A stretch of DNA of 64,000 nucleotides, taken from NCBI GenBank assembly GCA_016717725.1, contig JADKFA010000007.1, positions 114,111 through 178,110 of the forward strand, written 5' to 3'. Below the pieces are notes generated by a model, which was not told the origin of the DNA, ran no database searches, and was given only the letters and a program-made list of their open reading frames with translations. Every line of letters starts with the position of its first letter. The stretch's first letter is position 1. Of the stretch, positions 52,630 to 61,937 are shown piece after piece. The stretch is from Bacteroidota bacterium. GTDB taxonomy: Bacteria > Bacteroidota > Bacteroidia > AKYH767-A > OLB10. A program made the position numbers and the translations under genes.

Positions 52630-52634
52630 ATTTA

Positions 52635-54329
52635 ATGGCGAATATGCTAACAACTGAAAATTTAACCGACCTTGAAATAGCACAGCGTGCTGATATTAAA
52701 TCGATTCGAGATATTGCTCGCGGATTAGACATTGATTTGGACTTGCTCGAACAGTTCGGGAAGTACAAAACAAAGCTTCCATTGTCGATGATAAATGAAG
52801 AAAAAGTGGCAGCAGGTCGACTTATTTTGGTCTCTGCCGTGAGTCCAACCCCAGCCGGTGAAGGGAAAACTACCGTTTCTATTGGATTGAGCGATGGACT
52901 AAATAAAATCGGGAAAAAGTCGGCAGTGGTGTTGAGGGAACCTTCACTCGGACCTGTTTTTGGGATCAAGGGAGGAGCTGCAGGTGGCGGTTACTCTCAA
53001 GTGATTCCAATGATTGATATCAACCTGCATTTTACAGGTGATTTCGCAGCCATTGAAAAAGCAAATAATTTATTGGCGGCTCTAATTGATAATAATATTC
53101 AATCGAAAACTCATAGTCTTAATATCGATCCGCGTACCGTTAGTTGGAAGCGAGTGATGGATATGAATGATCGCGCCTTGCGTCACATCATCGTCGGCGT
53201 AGGTGGATCAGCAAACGGAATGATACGCGAAGATGGATTTAATATCACCGCTGCTTCGGAAGTGATGGCGATCATTTGTCTTTCAAAAGATATTAGTGAT
53301 TTAAAAAAACGTCTGGGAAATATCTTTGTTGGATATACTTTCGATAAGAAACCAGTTTATGCACGTGAGTTGAAGGCAGAAGGTGCGATGGCATTGCTGC
53401 TGCGTGATGCGATCAAACCCAATTTAGTGCAAACCTTAGAGGGGAATCCTGCTATTATTCATGGTGGACCTTTTGCAAACATCGCACAAGGTACTAACAC
53501 CATCGTAGCTACGAAAATGGGATTGTCACTATGTGATTATGTGGTTACCGAAGCTGGTTTTGGTGCCGATTTAGGTGCTGAGAAATTTTTAGATATTAAA
53601 TGTCCTATTGCTGGTTTAAAACCTGCAGCTATGGTGTTGGTGGCTACCGTTCGTGCATTGCGTCACCATGGCGGTGCGAAAAAAGCAGAATACAATACTC
53701 CAAACATGCAATATATTGAAAAAGGAATTGGTAATTTGGAAAAGCATATTGAGAACTGTAAGAAATTTGGATTGATTCCAGTGGTGGCCATTAATAGTTT
53801 CTTTAGTGATTCAGAAGAAGAAGTAAATTTCATTATAAAAAAATGTGCTGATGTTGGCGTGAAAGCGGTTCTGTCTCGTGGATGGGAATTTGGTGGTGAA
53901 GGAACTAAAGAATTGGCTCGTGCCGTGGTAGAGTCAATTGAAAGTGGAGTGAACCATTATCACCCACTTTACGATATGAGTTTGTCGCTTGAAGAAAAAA
54001 TTAAAACCATAGCCACACAAATCTATGGCGCCTCTGATGTTACCTATAGTGGAAAAGCAAAGACGCAACTGAAAGAATATATTGAATTAGGATACAATCA
54101 CCTTCCTGTTTGCATGGCGAAAACGCAAATGTCGTTTTCTGATGATGAAAAGAAAATTGGTCGACCTACAGGTTTTGTTGTGAATGTTCGTGAATTTGAA
54201 TTGGCTGCCGGTGCTGGATTTGTGGTTCCTATTTTAGGAAATATTATGCGTATGCCCGGACTCCCAGCTATTCCTGCTTCTGAAGGAATGGATATTGATA
54301 ACGATGGTCATATTACTGGATTATCTTAA
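52635..54329 (+). CDS. fhs: Formate-tetrahydrofolate ligase
   Basis: 564 aa. The nucleotide loop TPAGEGKTTVSIGLSDGL and REPSLGPVFGIKGGAAGGGY are diagnostic, with EAGFGADLGAEKF and PVVAINSF further on. The enzyme makes 10-formyl-tetrahydrofolate from formate, THF and ATP, and runs in reverse. Its place between moaE and fdhD (5 and 9 bp away) links folate one-carbon units with formate oxidation: C1 units could be released as formate for the dehydrogenase, or formate could be assimilated. The direction cannot be told from sequence. Confidence 0.96.
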   Translation: MANMLTTENLTDLEIAQRADIKSIRDIARGLDIDLDLLEQFGKYKTKLPLSMINEEKVAAGRLILVSAVSPTPAGEGKTTVSIGLSDGLNKIGKKSAVVLREPSLGPVFGIKGGAAGGGYSQVIPMIDINLHFTGDFAAIEKANNLLAALIDNNIQSKTHSLNIDPRTVSWKRVMDMNDRALRHIIVGVGGSANGMIREDGFNITAASEVMAIICLSKDISDLKKRLGNIFVGYTFDKKPVYARELKAEGAMALLLRDAIKPNLVQTLEGNPAIIHGGPFANIAQGTNTIVATKMGLSLCDYVVTEAGFGADLGAEKFLDIKCPIAGLKPAAMVLVATVRALRHHGGAKKAEYNTPNMQYIEKGIGNLEKHIENCKKFGLIPVVAINSFFSDSEEEVNFIIKKCADVGVKAVLSRGWEFGGEGTKELARAVVESIESGVNHYHPLYDMSLSLEEKIKTIATQIYGASDVTYSGKAKTQLKEYIELGYNHLPVCMAKTQMSFSDDEKKIGRPTGFVVNVREFELAAGAGFVVPILGNIMRMPGLPAIPASEGMDIDNDGHITGLS

Positions 54330-54338
54330 AGGTTTAAG

Positions 54339-55145
54339 ATGGAAGAAAAACGCTATGAAGGTATGTTCTACAAACAAGGGAGTTTTTCCCCTGTGCTGGA
54401 TCTTTTGGCGTTGGAAGAATCGTTGAGTATCTCTATCAACGATGTTCCTTTTACCATAACTATGCATACTCCTGGGAGTGAAACTGACTTAGTGCGTGGT
54501 TTACTTTTTACGGAAGGTATTTATCAGCATCTTGAAGATCATCCGAAGTTAAATGTTTTGGAGTGTAACGTTGATGGATATCCGTTAAAGATGGATGTGC
54601 AAATTCCTGAAGAAAATTTATTGAAGGAGTTTAGTGGAACGAGGAGCATGACTTCAGTTTCTTCTTGTGGAATTTGTGGAAAAACGGAATTGGATGATAT
54701 TTCTTCTCTTTCTTCTTTAAAGGAAGATGGAATTTTAGATGCAGCCATCGTTGAGAAGATGTTCGAGAAGATGAGAAATCATCAATCAGCCTTTGATCAA
54801 AGCGGTGGAACGCATGCCGCTGCTGCTTTTAATTTGAAAGGCGAAATGTTGGTGGTAAAAGAAGATATAGGTCGACACAACGCAGTCGATAAAGTGATAG
54901 GAAACCTGATTTACGAGGGGAAATTGAAGCAAGCAAAATTCCTTACTGTAAGTGGACGTATCTCATACGAAATTGTGAGTAAAGCCCTCGTTGCTGGAAT
55001 ACCTTTTCTCGGCTCTGTATCTGCCCCTTCCACATTAGCTGTCGAAACAGCCGATAAAGCAGGAATGACCTTGCTTGCTTTTTGTCGGAATGATAAATTA
55101 ACCGTGTACACGCATCAAGAAAGAATGATGCAATTGGAAAAATAA
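54339..55145 (+). CDS. fdhD: Formate dehydrogenase accessory sulfurtransferase FdhD
   Basis: 268 aa. The redox loop SVSSCGICGKTELDD carries the CxxC cysteines that receive sulfur from IscS and pass it to the molybdenum cofactor of formate dehydrogenase. Also visible: DLVRGLLFTEGIY, FDQSGGTHAAAAFNLKGEML, VKEDIGRHNAVDKVIG and TVSGRISYEIVSKAL. Its place directly before the dehydrogenase subunits is typical. The stop is 6 bp from the next start. Confidence 0.96.
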   Translation: MEEKRYEGMFYKQGSFSPVLDLLALEESLSISINDVPFTITMHTPGSETDLVRGLLFTEGIYQHLEDHPKLNVLECNVDGYPLKMDVQIPEENLLKEFSGTRSMTSVSSCGICGKTELDDISSLSSLKEDGILDAAIVEKMFEKMRNHQSAFDQSGGTHAAAAFNLKGEMLVVKEDIGRHNAVDKVIGNLIYEGKLKQAKFLTVSGRISYEIVSKALVAGIPFLGSVSAPSTLAVETADKAGMTLLAFCRNDKLTVYTHQERMMQLEK

Positions 55146-55151
55146 TTTAAG

Positions 55152-55697
55152 ATGTCGAAAAATTTAAGTGATCTCGCCAGAAGGAAAGGACTCGAAAAAA
55201 ATCTTTTCGAGGAATTAGGAAAGGCCGCAGTACAAACCGGAACTCCTGATTTGGATGATATGGCCAAACTCTGCGATGAATTCTTAGTAGGGAAATCGAC
55301 GGTATATGGTACCGTTAGTTTTTATGATTTCTTGCGCCCAGAAAATAAAGGAAAGAAAGTGTATGTCTGTAACGGTAGCGCTTGTCTAACGGCAGGAACG
55401 CAATCAGAATTGAAAAATAAATTAAGAACAAAGTTTAGCGCGCAAGAGGTAGGTGAGATGTGCTGTTTAGGTCGTTGCCATGAGAATTCAGCTTTTCATG
55501 TGAATGGAACTAATTATTCGGGAAGCGATATTGATTCAATTGATTCAATTTGCAAAAAAGATCATCACACAAAGGAGTTGTATCATGTTGGAAGTATGGG
55601 TACGCCCATCTTGACAATTGCACAACCACCCATTGATGAGTATTATAAAATATTCGAGAAAGTTCTCGCAACAGATCCCTTTATTATGTTTAGCTGA
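55152..55697 (+). CDS. NuoE-like diaphorase part of formate dehydrogenase, frameshifted from NuoF
   Basis: 181 aa. A thioredoxin-like [2Fe-2S] domain with YVCNGSACLTAG and EMCCLGRCHENS (C-x4-C and C-x3-C) and the N-terminal helical part STVYGTVSFYDFL. The final ~30 residues (TPILTIAQPPIDEYYKIF) are already the start of a NuoF-like domain. Its frame then breaks near the CCCTTT at 55677-55682: dropping one base continues directly into LAELKDSGLRGRGGAGF in the frame of the next entry. The natural gene is therefore probably one NuoE-NuoF fusion of ~550 aa (55152-56805). The split may be an assembly error or a true mutation. Confidence 0.8.
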   Translation: MSKNLSDLARRKGLEKNLFEELGKAAVQTGTPDLDDMAKLCDEFLVGKSTVYGTVSFYDFLRPENKGKKVYVCNGSACLTAGTQSELKNKLRTKFSAQEVGEMCCLGRCHENSAFHVNGTNYSGSDIDSIDSICKKDHHTKELYHVGSMGTPILTIAQPPIDEYYKIFEKVLATDPFIMFS

Positions 55698-56805
55698 ATT
55701 GAAGGATTCAGGTTTGCGTGGTAGAGGAGGAGCTGGCTTTTCAATGGCGTTTAAATTGGAGTCGTGCAGAAATGTTGAGGATGTTATGAAGTTCATCGTT
55801 TGCAATGCCGATGAAGGTGATCCCGGTGCTTTTTCCGATCGTTATTTGTTAGAGCAGCGTCCACATGCCTTGTTGATGGGCATGATGATCGCAGGGTACT
55901 TAACAGGAGCTTCTGTGGGTGTGGTGTATATCCGCGGTGAGTATCCAGAATCGGTAACAATTATTTCGGATGCCATTGCATTGTTGCATGATAAAAAGTT
56001 TTTAGGAAAGAATATTCTAGGTTCTAATTTCAATTTCGATTTTAAAGTAATCAAAGCGCAAGGTGCCTATATCTGTGGTGAAGAAACCGCATTGTTATCG
56101 TCTATAGAAGGACAACGTCCCGAAGTGCGTGTGCGTCCTCCTTATCCCACACAAAAAGGGTTGTTTAATAAACCTACTGTCGTAAATAATGTGGAGACCT
56201 TAGCTAATCTTCCATTCATCATGCAGCAGGGTGGTAAAAAGTTTGCAAGCATTGGCACCGCAAAATCTACGGGTACAAAATTAATTTCTTTAGATGGTCA
56301 TTTCAATAGACCTGGAATTTACGAGGCGGATATGGGAACTCCCTTGCGTGCAGTCATTGATGAATTAGGAGGTGGATTTAAGCATCCTATAAAGGCTATG
56401 CATATTGGCGGACCTTTGGGTGGATTAGTTCCTATTTCTAAGATTGATAATCTTACTGTAGATTTTGATTCGTTTGCGAAGGAAGGATTCTTATTGGGAC
56501 ATGCATCCATTGTTTGTATTCCTGAGGATTATCCTTTGATTGATTATATTGAACATTTATTTCGTTTTACTTCGCACGAAAGTTGTGGAAAATGTTTTCC
56601 TTGCCGACTGGGAAGTACACGCGGCTATGAAATGATTGATAAGGCTCGAAATAGTGATTATAAAATGGATCGTCAGTTGATGGATGATCTTTTAGAAACA
56701 TTAGAGACAGGTTCGCTGTGTGCGTTGGGTGGTGGCTTGCCATTACCAGTGAAAAACGCATTGAAATATTTTGATTCAGAATTATCTCCTTACTTCAAAA
56801 AATAA
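55618..56805 (+). CDS. NuoF-like NAD/FMN-binding part of formate dehydrogenase
   Basis: The open frame begins at 55618 with a TTG, but residues before about 55676 do not look homologous; the real domain starts at LAELKDSGLRGRGGAGF, the NADH-binding glycine-rich loop. Also visible: NADEGDPGAFSDRYLLEQRP (FMN site), YICGEETALLSSIEGQRPEV and the [4Fe-4S] site ESCGKCFPCRLGSTRG with the fourth cysteine in GSLCALGGG. It passes electrons from the catalytic subunit to NAD+. The stop is 4 bp before the fdhA start. See the previous entry for the +1 shift that separates the two halves. Confidence 0.82.
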   Translation: MHNHPLMSIIKYSRKFSQQIPLLCLAELKDSGLRGRGGAGFSMAFKLESCRNVEDVMKFIVCNADEGDPGAFSDRYLLEQRPHALLMGMMIAGYLTGASVGVVYIRGEYPESVTIISDAIALLHDKKFLGKNILGSNFNFDFKVIKAQGAYICGEETALLSSIEGQRPEVRVRPPYPTQKGLFNKPTVVNNVETLANLPFIMQQGGKKFASIGTAKSTGTKLISLDGHFNRPGIYEADMGTPLRAVIDELGGGFKHPIKAMHIGGPLGGLVPISKIDNLTVDFDSFAKEGFLLGHASIVCIPEDYPLIDYIEHLFRFTSHESCGKCFPCRLGSTRGYEMIDKARNSDYKMDRQLMDDLLETLETGSLCALGGGLPLPVKNALKYFDSELSPYFKK

Positions 56806-56809
56806 GAAC

Positions 56810-59533
56810 ATGGGAAAATCTGCGTATATTAACGATAAGCTGTTTGAGGTCAATGAAGGGGAAACGATTTTAAGTTTCGTTCGTCGACATATTGGAAAAG
56901 ATATTGTACCCACACTTTGTGATGCACCTAACCTAGATCCCTTTGGTGCATGTAGAGTGTGCAGTGTTGATGTTGCACTGGTGAAAGATGGTCCAGCGAA
57001 AGCACAGGCTTCTTGTCATACACCTGTAATGGCGGGATCATTTATCTATACTGATTCAGAAAGAATAAAAAGATTGCGCAAGAATATTGTGGAGCTGGTG
57101 TTAACCGATCATCCGCTCGATTGCCTCACGTGTGAAGTAAATAATAATTGCGAATTGCAAACGGTAGCCGCCAAAGTGGGAATTCGTGATGTTCGTTATC
57201 CTGCAGGGAAAAATCATTTGGATAAGAAGAAGGATTTATCACATCCTTACATGACTTCCGATTTTTCGAAGTGTATTAATTGTGGAAGATGTGTTCGTGC
57301 TTGTGATGAAGTGCAAGGGGAGATGGTATTGAGTATGGCCGGTAGAGGATTCGATAGCCATATTGTGAAAAGTTTCAATGATAGTTTTTTTGAGTCTAAT
57401 TGTGTGAGTTGTGGAGCATGTGCTCAAGCTTGTCCTACCTCTGCGATTTCTGATGTGTTTGAGTCGAAGTCGATAGTAGCCGATAAGAAAGTAAGAACGA
57501 TTTGTACGTATTGTGGTGTGGGATGTAATTTGGATGTGGCTGTGGTTGACGGAAAAGTAAAATCGATTCAAGCGCCGTTTGATGCCGAAGTAAATCAAGG
57601 GCATACTTGTTTGAAAGGACGATACGCATTTTCATTTTATAATCATGTCGATCGGCTCACTACTCCGCTCATTCGCAAGAATGGTAAATTGGAACCCGCA
57701 TCATGGGATGAAGCGTATGATTTTATTGCTGATAAATTGACTTCTATAAAAGCAAAATACGGTCCTGATTCCATCAGCGGAATTTCTTCGGCACGATGTA
57801 CGAACGAAGAAAATTATTTGATGCAAAAATTTTTCCGTGCTGTAATTGGTACCAATAATATTGATTCCTGTGCTCGCGTTTGTCATTCACCCACAGCGAT
57901 GGGAATGCAACGTGCCTTTGGTACGGGTGCTGCTACCAACTCAGTAATAGATTTGAATTACACCGATGCCATCATGGTCATTGGTGCAAATCCTACCGAT
58001 GCACATCCTGTTACGGGTGCCAAGTTGAAGCAGTTTGCGATGAAAGGGAAAACGACAATCGTCATTGATCCTCGTCGTACAGAAATTGCGCGCTATGCAA
58101 CACATCATTTGCAATTGAAGCCAGGAACCAATGTCGCTTTGTTAAATATGATGTTGTACTATATTGCTTCATCCGGATTAGAAGACAAGAAATTTATTGA
58201 GAGTAGGACCGAGGGATACGACGATTTCAAGAAGCAAATCCTAAGTCTCGATATAGATCAAATGGAAAAAATTACGGGTGTCGATCGTAATTTAGTGAAC
58301 GCAGCAGCCATTGCTTATGCAAAAGCACCTAATGCCATGTCGTATCATGGATTAGGAGTTACTGAACATAGTCAAGGTTCTTATACGGTTATGTTGATTT
58401 CTGATTTAGCCATGATCACGGGTAACATCGGTAGAAGAGGTGTAGGTGTAAATCCATTGCGCGGACAAAATAATGTGCAAGGTGCAGCCGATATGGGTTG
58501 TCAACCACATCAAGGAGCTGGATACTTGGATTCATACGATCCAGAAATAAATAAATTGTACGAATCTTTTTATGGAAGAAAAATTCCTGTAGGTAAAGGA
58601 TTAAAAATTCCGGAGATGTACGATTCTTCCATCGCTGGTAATTTAAAAGCCATGTGGTTGATGGGTGAAGATTTAGTGCAAACAGATCCCAATACTTCGG
58701 TGGTGATTGCTGCTATGAAGAATTTAGAGTTGCTTGTTGTACAAGAAATATTTATGACCGAGACATGTCACTATGCGCATGTGATTTTACCGGCTGCTAC
58801 TTTTTTCGAAAAAAGTGGAACATTTACCAATGGAGAACGACGCATTCAAAGAGTGCAGAAAGTGGTTGAACCCATTGCAGGAACAAAAAGTGATGGCGAT
58901 ATCATGGTTGATATTTTAAATAAGATGGGCTATCCTCAACCTGCTTATGATCCAGATACGATGTTGCAGGAAATATCGAAGATTGTTCCATTCTTTGCAG
59001 GAGTAACTTGGGAAAATTTGGCAGAGAACGGAAAACAGTGGCCCGTTTTGCCTGATGGAACGGACACTGAAATTTTGCATATCGATACCTTTAAACGTGG
59101 TTTAGGAAAGTTTCATTATTTCGATTGGAAAGAATCGGAAGAGTTAGTAAAAAATGGAAAACAGTACCCTTATATTGTAACAACGAATCGTGAATTGGAA
59201 CATTACAATGCAGGCACCATGACACGTAGAACAGGAAATGTCGATATCTTAACAGAAGATGTGATATTGATTCATCCTGATGATGCAGCCACCCATTTTA
59301 TTGAGGAAGGAGATATGGTATGTGTAGAATCTCCTCGAGGAAAAGTAGATATTAAAGCAAGACTCACCGATGAAGTAAAGCAAGGAGTATTGAGTACGAC
59401 CTTCCATTTCCCGGAGTTAACATTGAATATTATTACAAGTAGTGAACGTGATTCGGAGGCTATGTGTCCAGAATATAAAATTGTGGCTGTGAATATTCGC
59501 AAGAGTAAAGGAAAATACAAAGAGAAGGTATGA
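56810..59533 (+). CDS. fdhA: NAD-dependent formate dehydrogenase catalytic (alpha) subunit
   Basis: 907 aa from the ATG at 56810. N-terminal NuoG-like part: [2Fe-2S] in LCDAPNLDPFGACRVCSVDV, His-Cys3 cluster HPLDCLTCEVNNNCELQ, then a two-cluster ferredoxin domain (CINCGRCVRACDEVQG, CVSCGACAQACP). The molybdopterin domain begins ICTYCGVGCNLDV. The metal-ligand position is cysteine (ARVCHSPTAMG), not selenocysteine. The C-terminal cap includes YNAGTMTRRTGNVDIL. This is the FdsA-like layout of soluble NAD-linked enzymes that oxidise formate to CO2. Its start is chosen to follow the NuoF stop by 4 bp. Confidence 0.95.
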   Translation: MGKSAYINDKLFEVNEGETILSFVRRHIGKDIVPTLCDAPNLDPFGACRVCSVDVALVKDGPAKAQASCHTPVMAGSFIYTDSERIKRLRKNIVELVLTDHPLDCLTCEVNNNCELQTVAAKVGIRDVRYPAGKNHLDKKKDLSHPYMTSDFSKCINCGRCVRACDEVQGEMVLSMAGRGFDSHIVKSFNDSFFESNCVSCGACAQACPTSAISDVFESKSIVADKKVRTICTYCGVGCNLDVAVVDGKVKSIQAPFDAEVNQGHTCLKGRYAFSFYNHVDRLTTPLIRKNGKLEPASWDEAYDFIADKLTSIKAKYGPDSISGISSARCTNEENYLMQKFFRAVIGTNNIDSCARVCHSPTAMGMQRAFGTGAATNSVIDLNYTDAIMVIGANPTDAHPVTGAKLKQFAMKGKTTIVIDPRRTEIARYATHHLQLKPGTNVALLNMMLYYIASSGLEDKKFIESRTEGYDDFKKQILSLDIDQMEKITGVDRNLVNAAAIAYAKAPNAMSYHGLGVTEHSQGSYTVMLISDLAMITGNIGRRGVGVNPLRGQNNVQGAADMGCQPHQGAGYLDSYDPEINKLYESFYGRKIPVGKGLKIPEMYDSSIAGNLKAMWLMGEDLVQTDPNTSVVIAAMKNLELLVVQEIFMTETCHYAHVILPAATFFEKSGTFTNGERRIQRVQKVVEPIAGTKSDGDIMVDILNKMGYPQPAYDPDTMLQEISKIVPFFAGVTWENLAENGKQWPVLPDGTDTEILHIDTFKRGLGKFHYFDWKESEELVKNGKQYPYIVTTNRELEHYNAGTMTRRTGNVDILTEDVILIHPDDAATHFIEEGDMVCVESPRGKVDIKARLTDEVKQGVLSTTFHFPELTLNIITSSERDSEAMCPEYKIVAVNIRKSKGKYKEKV

Positions 59534-60450
59534 TCAATATTACGCATAAAAATTCTACCTTAAGGAAGGCGGTTGCTTCTGCTATTGTGAAAGTGAGCAA
59601 GGTGGAGACGATGGAGGCCATAAAAAATAAAAATGTTCCTAAGGGTGATGTATTGGAATGCGCAAGAGTAGCCGGACTTTTCGCCGTTAAAAAAACCAGT
59701 GAAATGATTCCCGATTGTCATCCCATGCCCATTGAGTATACTCAAATTCAATATCGAATGGAAGATTTGGAATTGCATATCGAAGTGGAAGTACATACAA
59801 TTTATAAAACAGGAGTAGAGGTGGAAGCGATGCATGGTGCTTCGGTAGTTGCATTAACAGTGTACGATATGTTAAAGCCCATTGATAAAGGTGTTGAAAT
59901 TTCGTCCATCAAACTAGTTTCTAAGAAAGGCGGTAAAAGTGATTTTAAGAATGAACTGTCTTTCGAATTGCAAGCAGCCGTTATTGTATGTTCTGATACC
60001 ATCTCCAAAGGAACCAAAGAAGATAAAGCTGGAAAAGCAATTATTCAAAAATTGAGCGAATTGAATATTGATGATATATCCTATTCCATCATTCCTGATG
60101 AAAAGGAATTAATAGCTTCTACTGTACTTGCATTAGCATCCAATCATTTTGATTTGATCATTGTAACGGGCGGAACTGGACTTTCTACGCGCGACGTGAG
60201 TCCGGAAGCAATACGACCTTTGTTGGATCGTGAAATTCCGGGTATAATGGAAGCAGCAAGAAGTTATGGACAAAGTCGTACACCGTATGCGATGTTGAGT
60301 AGAGGCATTGCAGGAATGATAGGCGATACCGTTGTACTCACCTTACCTGGTTCTACTCGTGGTGCTGAAGAAAGTATGGACGCCATTTTTCCACACCTCT
60401 TGCATATTTTTGCGGTCATGCAAGGAAAACCTCATCCAACACAATCCTAG
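59530..60450 (+). CDS. moaCB: Bifunctional MoaC/MoaB-type molybdenum cofactor protein
   Basis: 306 aa, a fusion. Residues 1-145 are MoaC-like, the pyranopterin monophosphate synthase (TLRKAVASAIVKVS, IPDCHPMPIEYTQIQYRM, VEVEAMHGASVVALTVYDML). Residues ~150-306 are MoaB/MogA-like (AAVIVCSDTISKGTKEDKAG, IIVTGGTGLSTRDVSPEAI, LPGSTRGAEESMDAIFPHL), the adenylyltransferase that activates molybdopterin. MoaCB fusions are known in Bacteroidota. It overlaps the fdhA stop (ATGA) and completes the pathway set encoded in this operon. Confidence 0.95.
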   Translation: MINITHKNSTLRKAVASAIVKVSKVETMEAIKNKNVPKGDVLECARVAGLFAVKKTSEMIPDCHPMPIEYTQIQYRMEDLELHIEVEVHTIYKTGVEVEAMHGASVVALTVYDMLKPIDKGVEISSIKLVSKKGGKSDFKNELSFELQAAVIVCSDTISKGTKEDKAGKAIIQKLSELNIDDISYSIIPDEKELIASTVLALASNHFDLIIVTGGTGLSTRDVSPEAIRPLLDREIPGIMEAARSYGQSRTPYAMLSRGIAGMIGDTVVLTLPGSTRGAEESMDAIFPHLLHIFAVMQGKPHPTQS

Positions 60451-60482
60451 TTTAAAAAATCCCAACATTCAAGATTTAAGAA

Positions 60483-61490
60483 ATGATTTCACTCGCTGAA
60501 AAATATTTATTGTTGTTTTCATTACCCTTATATACGGTAATAATTTTGTTTGAAGTACTTATGAGTAATTGGCATATGAAAGCTTTTTACTCCGTGAAGG
60601 AAACCATTATGAATGTCTATATGACCTTGGTGAATTCTACAGTTGATTTAGTCTTTAGAGGCGTTTATTTGGTAGTTCTTTTTTTAGCATATGAATATAG
60701 ATTTTTAGAGGCACCGCAGCAACCATTTTTGTATTGGGGAGTATTATTTGTACTGGAAGATTTGGCTTTTTATGTGGTACATAGAGTGGATCATAGTAGT
60801 CGAATTTTTTGGGCGGTTCATGTAACACATCATTCCTCTCCTGAATTTAATTTGAGTACTGGATTTCGTTCATCGGTATTGCAGCCCTTATATCGCTTTG
60901 TTTATTTTATACCTATTGTATTTTTGGGTTTTCATCCCATCGATATTCTCTTTATGTTTTCATTGACTCAAGTGTATGGTGTGTTGGTGCACACGCAATA
61001 CATTCAAAAAATGCCTGCATGGTTTGAGTCCGTGTTTGTAAGTCCGTCGCATCACAGGGTACACCATGCAAGCAATATTTTGTACCTCGACAAAAACATG
61101 GGTATGGTGTTAATTATTTGGGATAAACTATTCGGAACTTTTCAAGCCGAAGTAGAAGAGGAGCCAGTAAAGTTTGGCATCACAACCATGCCACAGCATC
61201 CATTTCATCCTGTAAAAAGTATTACGCATGAGTTTAGTAACATCATTCGTGATGTAAGTAAAACAACCAACCTGCATCATAAATTAAATTTTGTTTTTAA
61301 ATCACCCGGCTGGAGTCCTGATGGAACTACGAAAACATCAAGAGAATTGCAGCGTGAATTAGCAACGAAGAGTTCGAGCGTAGTTGATCATCCAACTTCA
61401 GAAGAGTATGCAACAGCTTCGATAGAGACGATTCTAGCTTCTAGCTCAGCTTTTTGGAAATTCGAAAACGTTTGGACCCTGAAGGGGTAA
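60483..61490 (+). CDS. Sterol desaturase / fatty acid hydroxylase family membrane enzyme
   Basis: 335 aa with several membrane helices. The histidine motifs of the di-iron family are present: YVVHRVDHSSRIFWAVHVTH, then HH SSPEFN, and SPSHHRVHHASN. The family hydroxylates or desaturates lipids, carotenoids or hopanoid-like substrates. The final ~25 residues (ETILASSSAFWKFENVW) run into intergenic repeat DNA (CTAGCTTCTAGCT and CCCTGAAGGGG), so the original C-terminus may have been shorter. It follows moaCB by 32 bp and may be read through from that operon without any functional tie. Confidence 0.9.
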   Translation: MISLAEKYLLLFSLPLYTVIILFEVLMSNWHMKAFYSVKETIMNVYMTLVNSTVDLVFRGVYLVVLFLAYEYRFLEAPQQPFLYWGVLFVLEDLAFYVVHRVDHSSRIFWAVHVTHHSSPEFNLSTGFRSSVLQPLYRFVYFIPIVFLGFHPIDILFMFSLTQVYGVLVHTQYIQKMPAWFESVFVSPSHHRVHHASNILYLDKNMGMVLIIWDKLFGTFQAEVEEEPVKFGITTMPQHPFHPVKSITHEFSNIIRDVSKTTNLHHKLNFVFKSPGWSPDGTTKTSRELQRELATKSSSVVDHPTSEEYATASIETILASSSAFWKFENVWTLKG

Positions 61491-61755
61491 TATTAGAAAA
61501 ACATAGCATAAAATCAAAAATCCCGAAGGGGTGATTTTGGTGGCGAAATTGCCAAAATAGTCGCAGTTTTCGCGCCAGGCTGGCAGCTATTCTGGAAGCT
61601 AGCGAGAGCGACAAGAGGATCAATTCAAAAGTATTTCTCAAGAGATATACGGTGGTAATCCGTTCGCAACATCGCAAACTATAAGTGTCACCTCTTGACC
61701 GGGTCCTAAGTGTGGTTTTGAATTATTTTTCTATAATAATTTCGCCCCTTCAGGG
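61477..61755. repeat. Intergenic region with CCCTGAAGGGG inverted repeats (gap to 61937)
   Basis: CCCTGAAGGGG at 61477-61487 reappears inverted at 61745-61755. In between, TCCCGAAGGGG at 61521-61531 is flanked by AAAATCA (61510-61516) and TGATTTT (61532-61538). From about 61871 to 61905 there are AGCTTGAAGC-type words. I see no gene with family features between 61491 and 61937. The pattern suggests REP-like elements, possibly the remnants of a small mobile repeat. Confidence 0.55.
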
Positions 61756-61937
61756 TTTGTCTGTAACTGGGAATAAATTATAATTTACCAAAATCATCTT
61801 GAATTTCGCATTACTGCGAGATGGATACTAACCTATCAATCCAAAGGAAAAATCATAAACTACCTTGATCAGCTTAAAGCTTGAAGCCTACAGCTTGAAT
61901 CTTGAACCGAAGAAAAAATTCTTTTTTAATATAATTC

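Noticed and set aside
57239..57604. Minus-strand open frame of 121 codons inside fdhA
   Set aside because: It lies opposite the ferredoxin domain, is low-complexity and shows no gene-like start.
57880..57890. Selenocysteine in the formate dehydrogenase active site
   Set aside because: The metal-ligand position is an ordinary cysteine codon in RVCHSP.
59530..60450. MoaC and MoaB as two separate genes
   Set aside because: The frame is continuous through both domains with no internal stop, so a fusion is the simpler reading.
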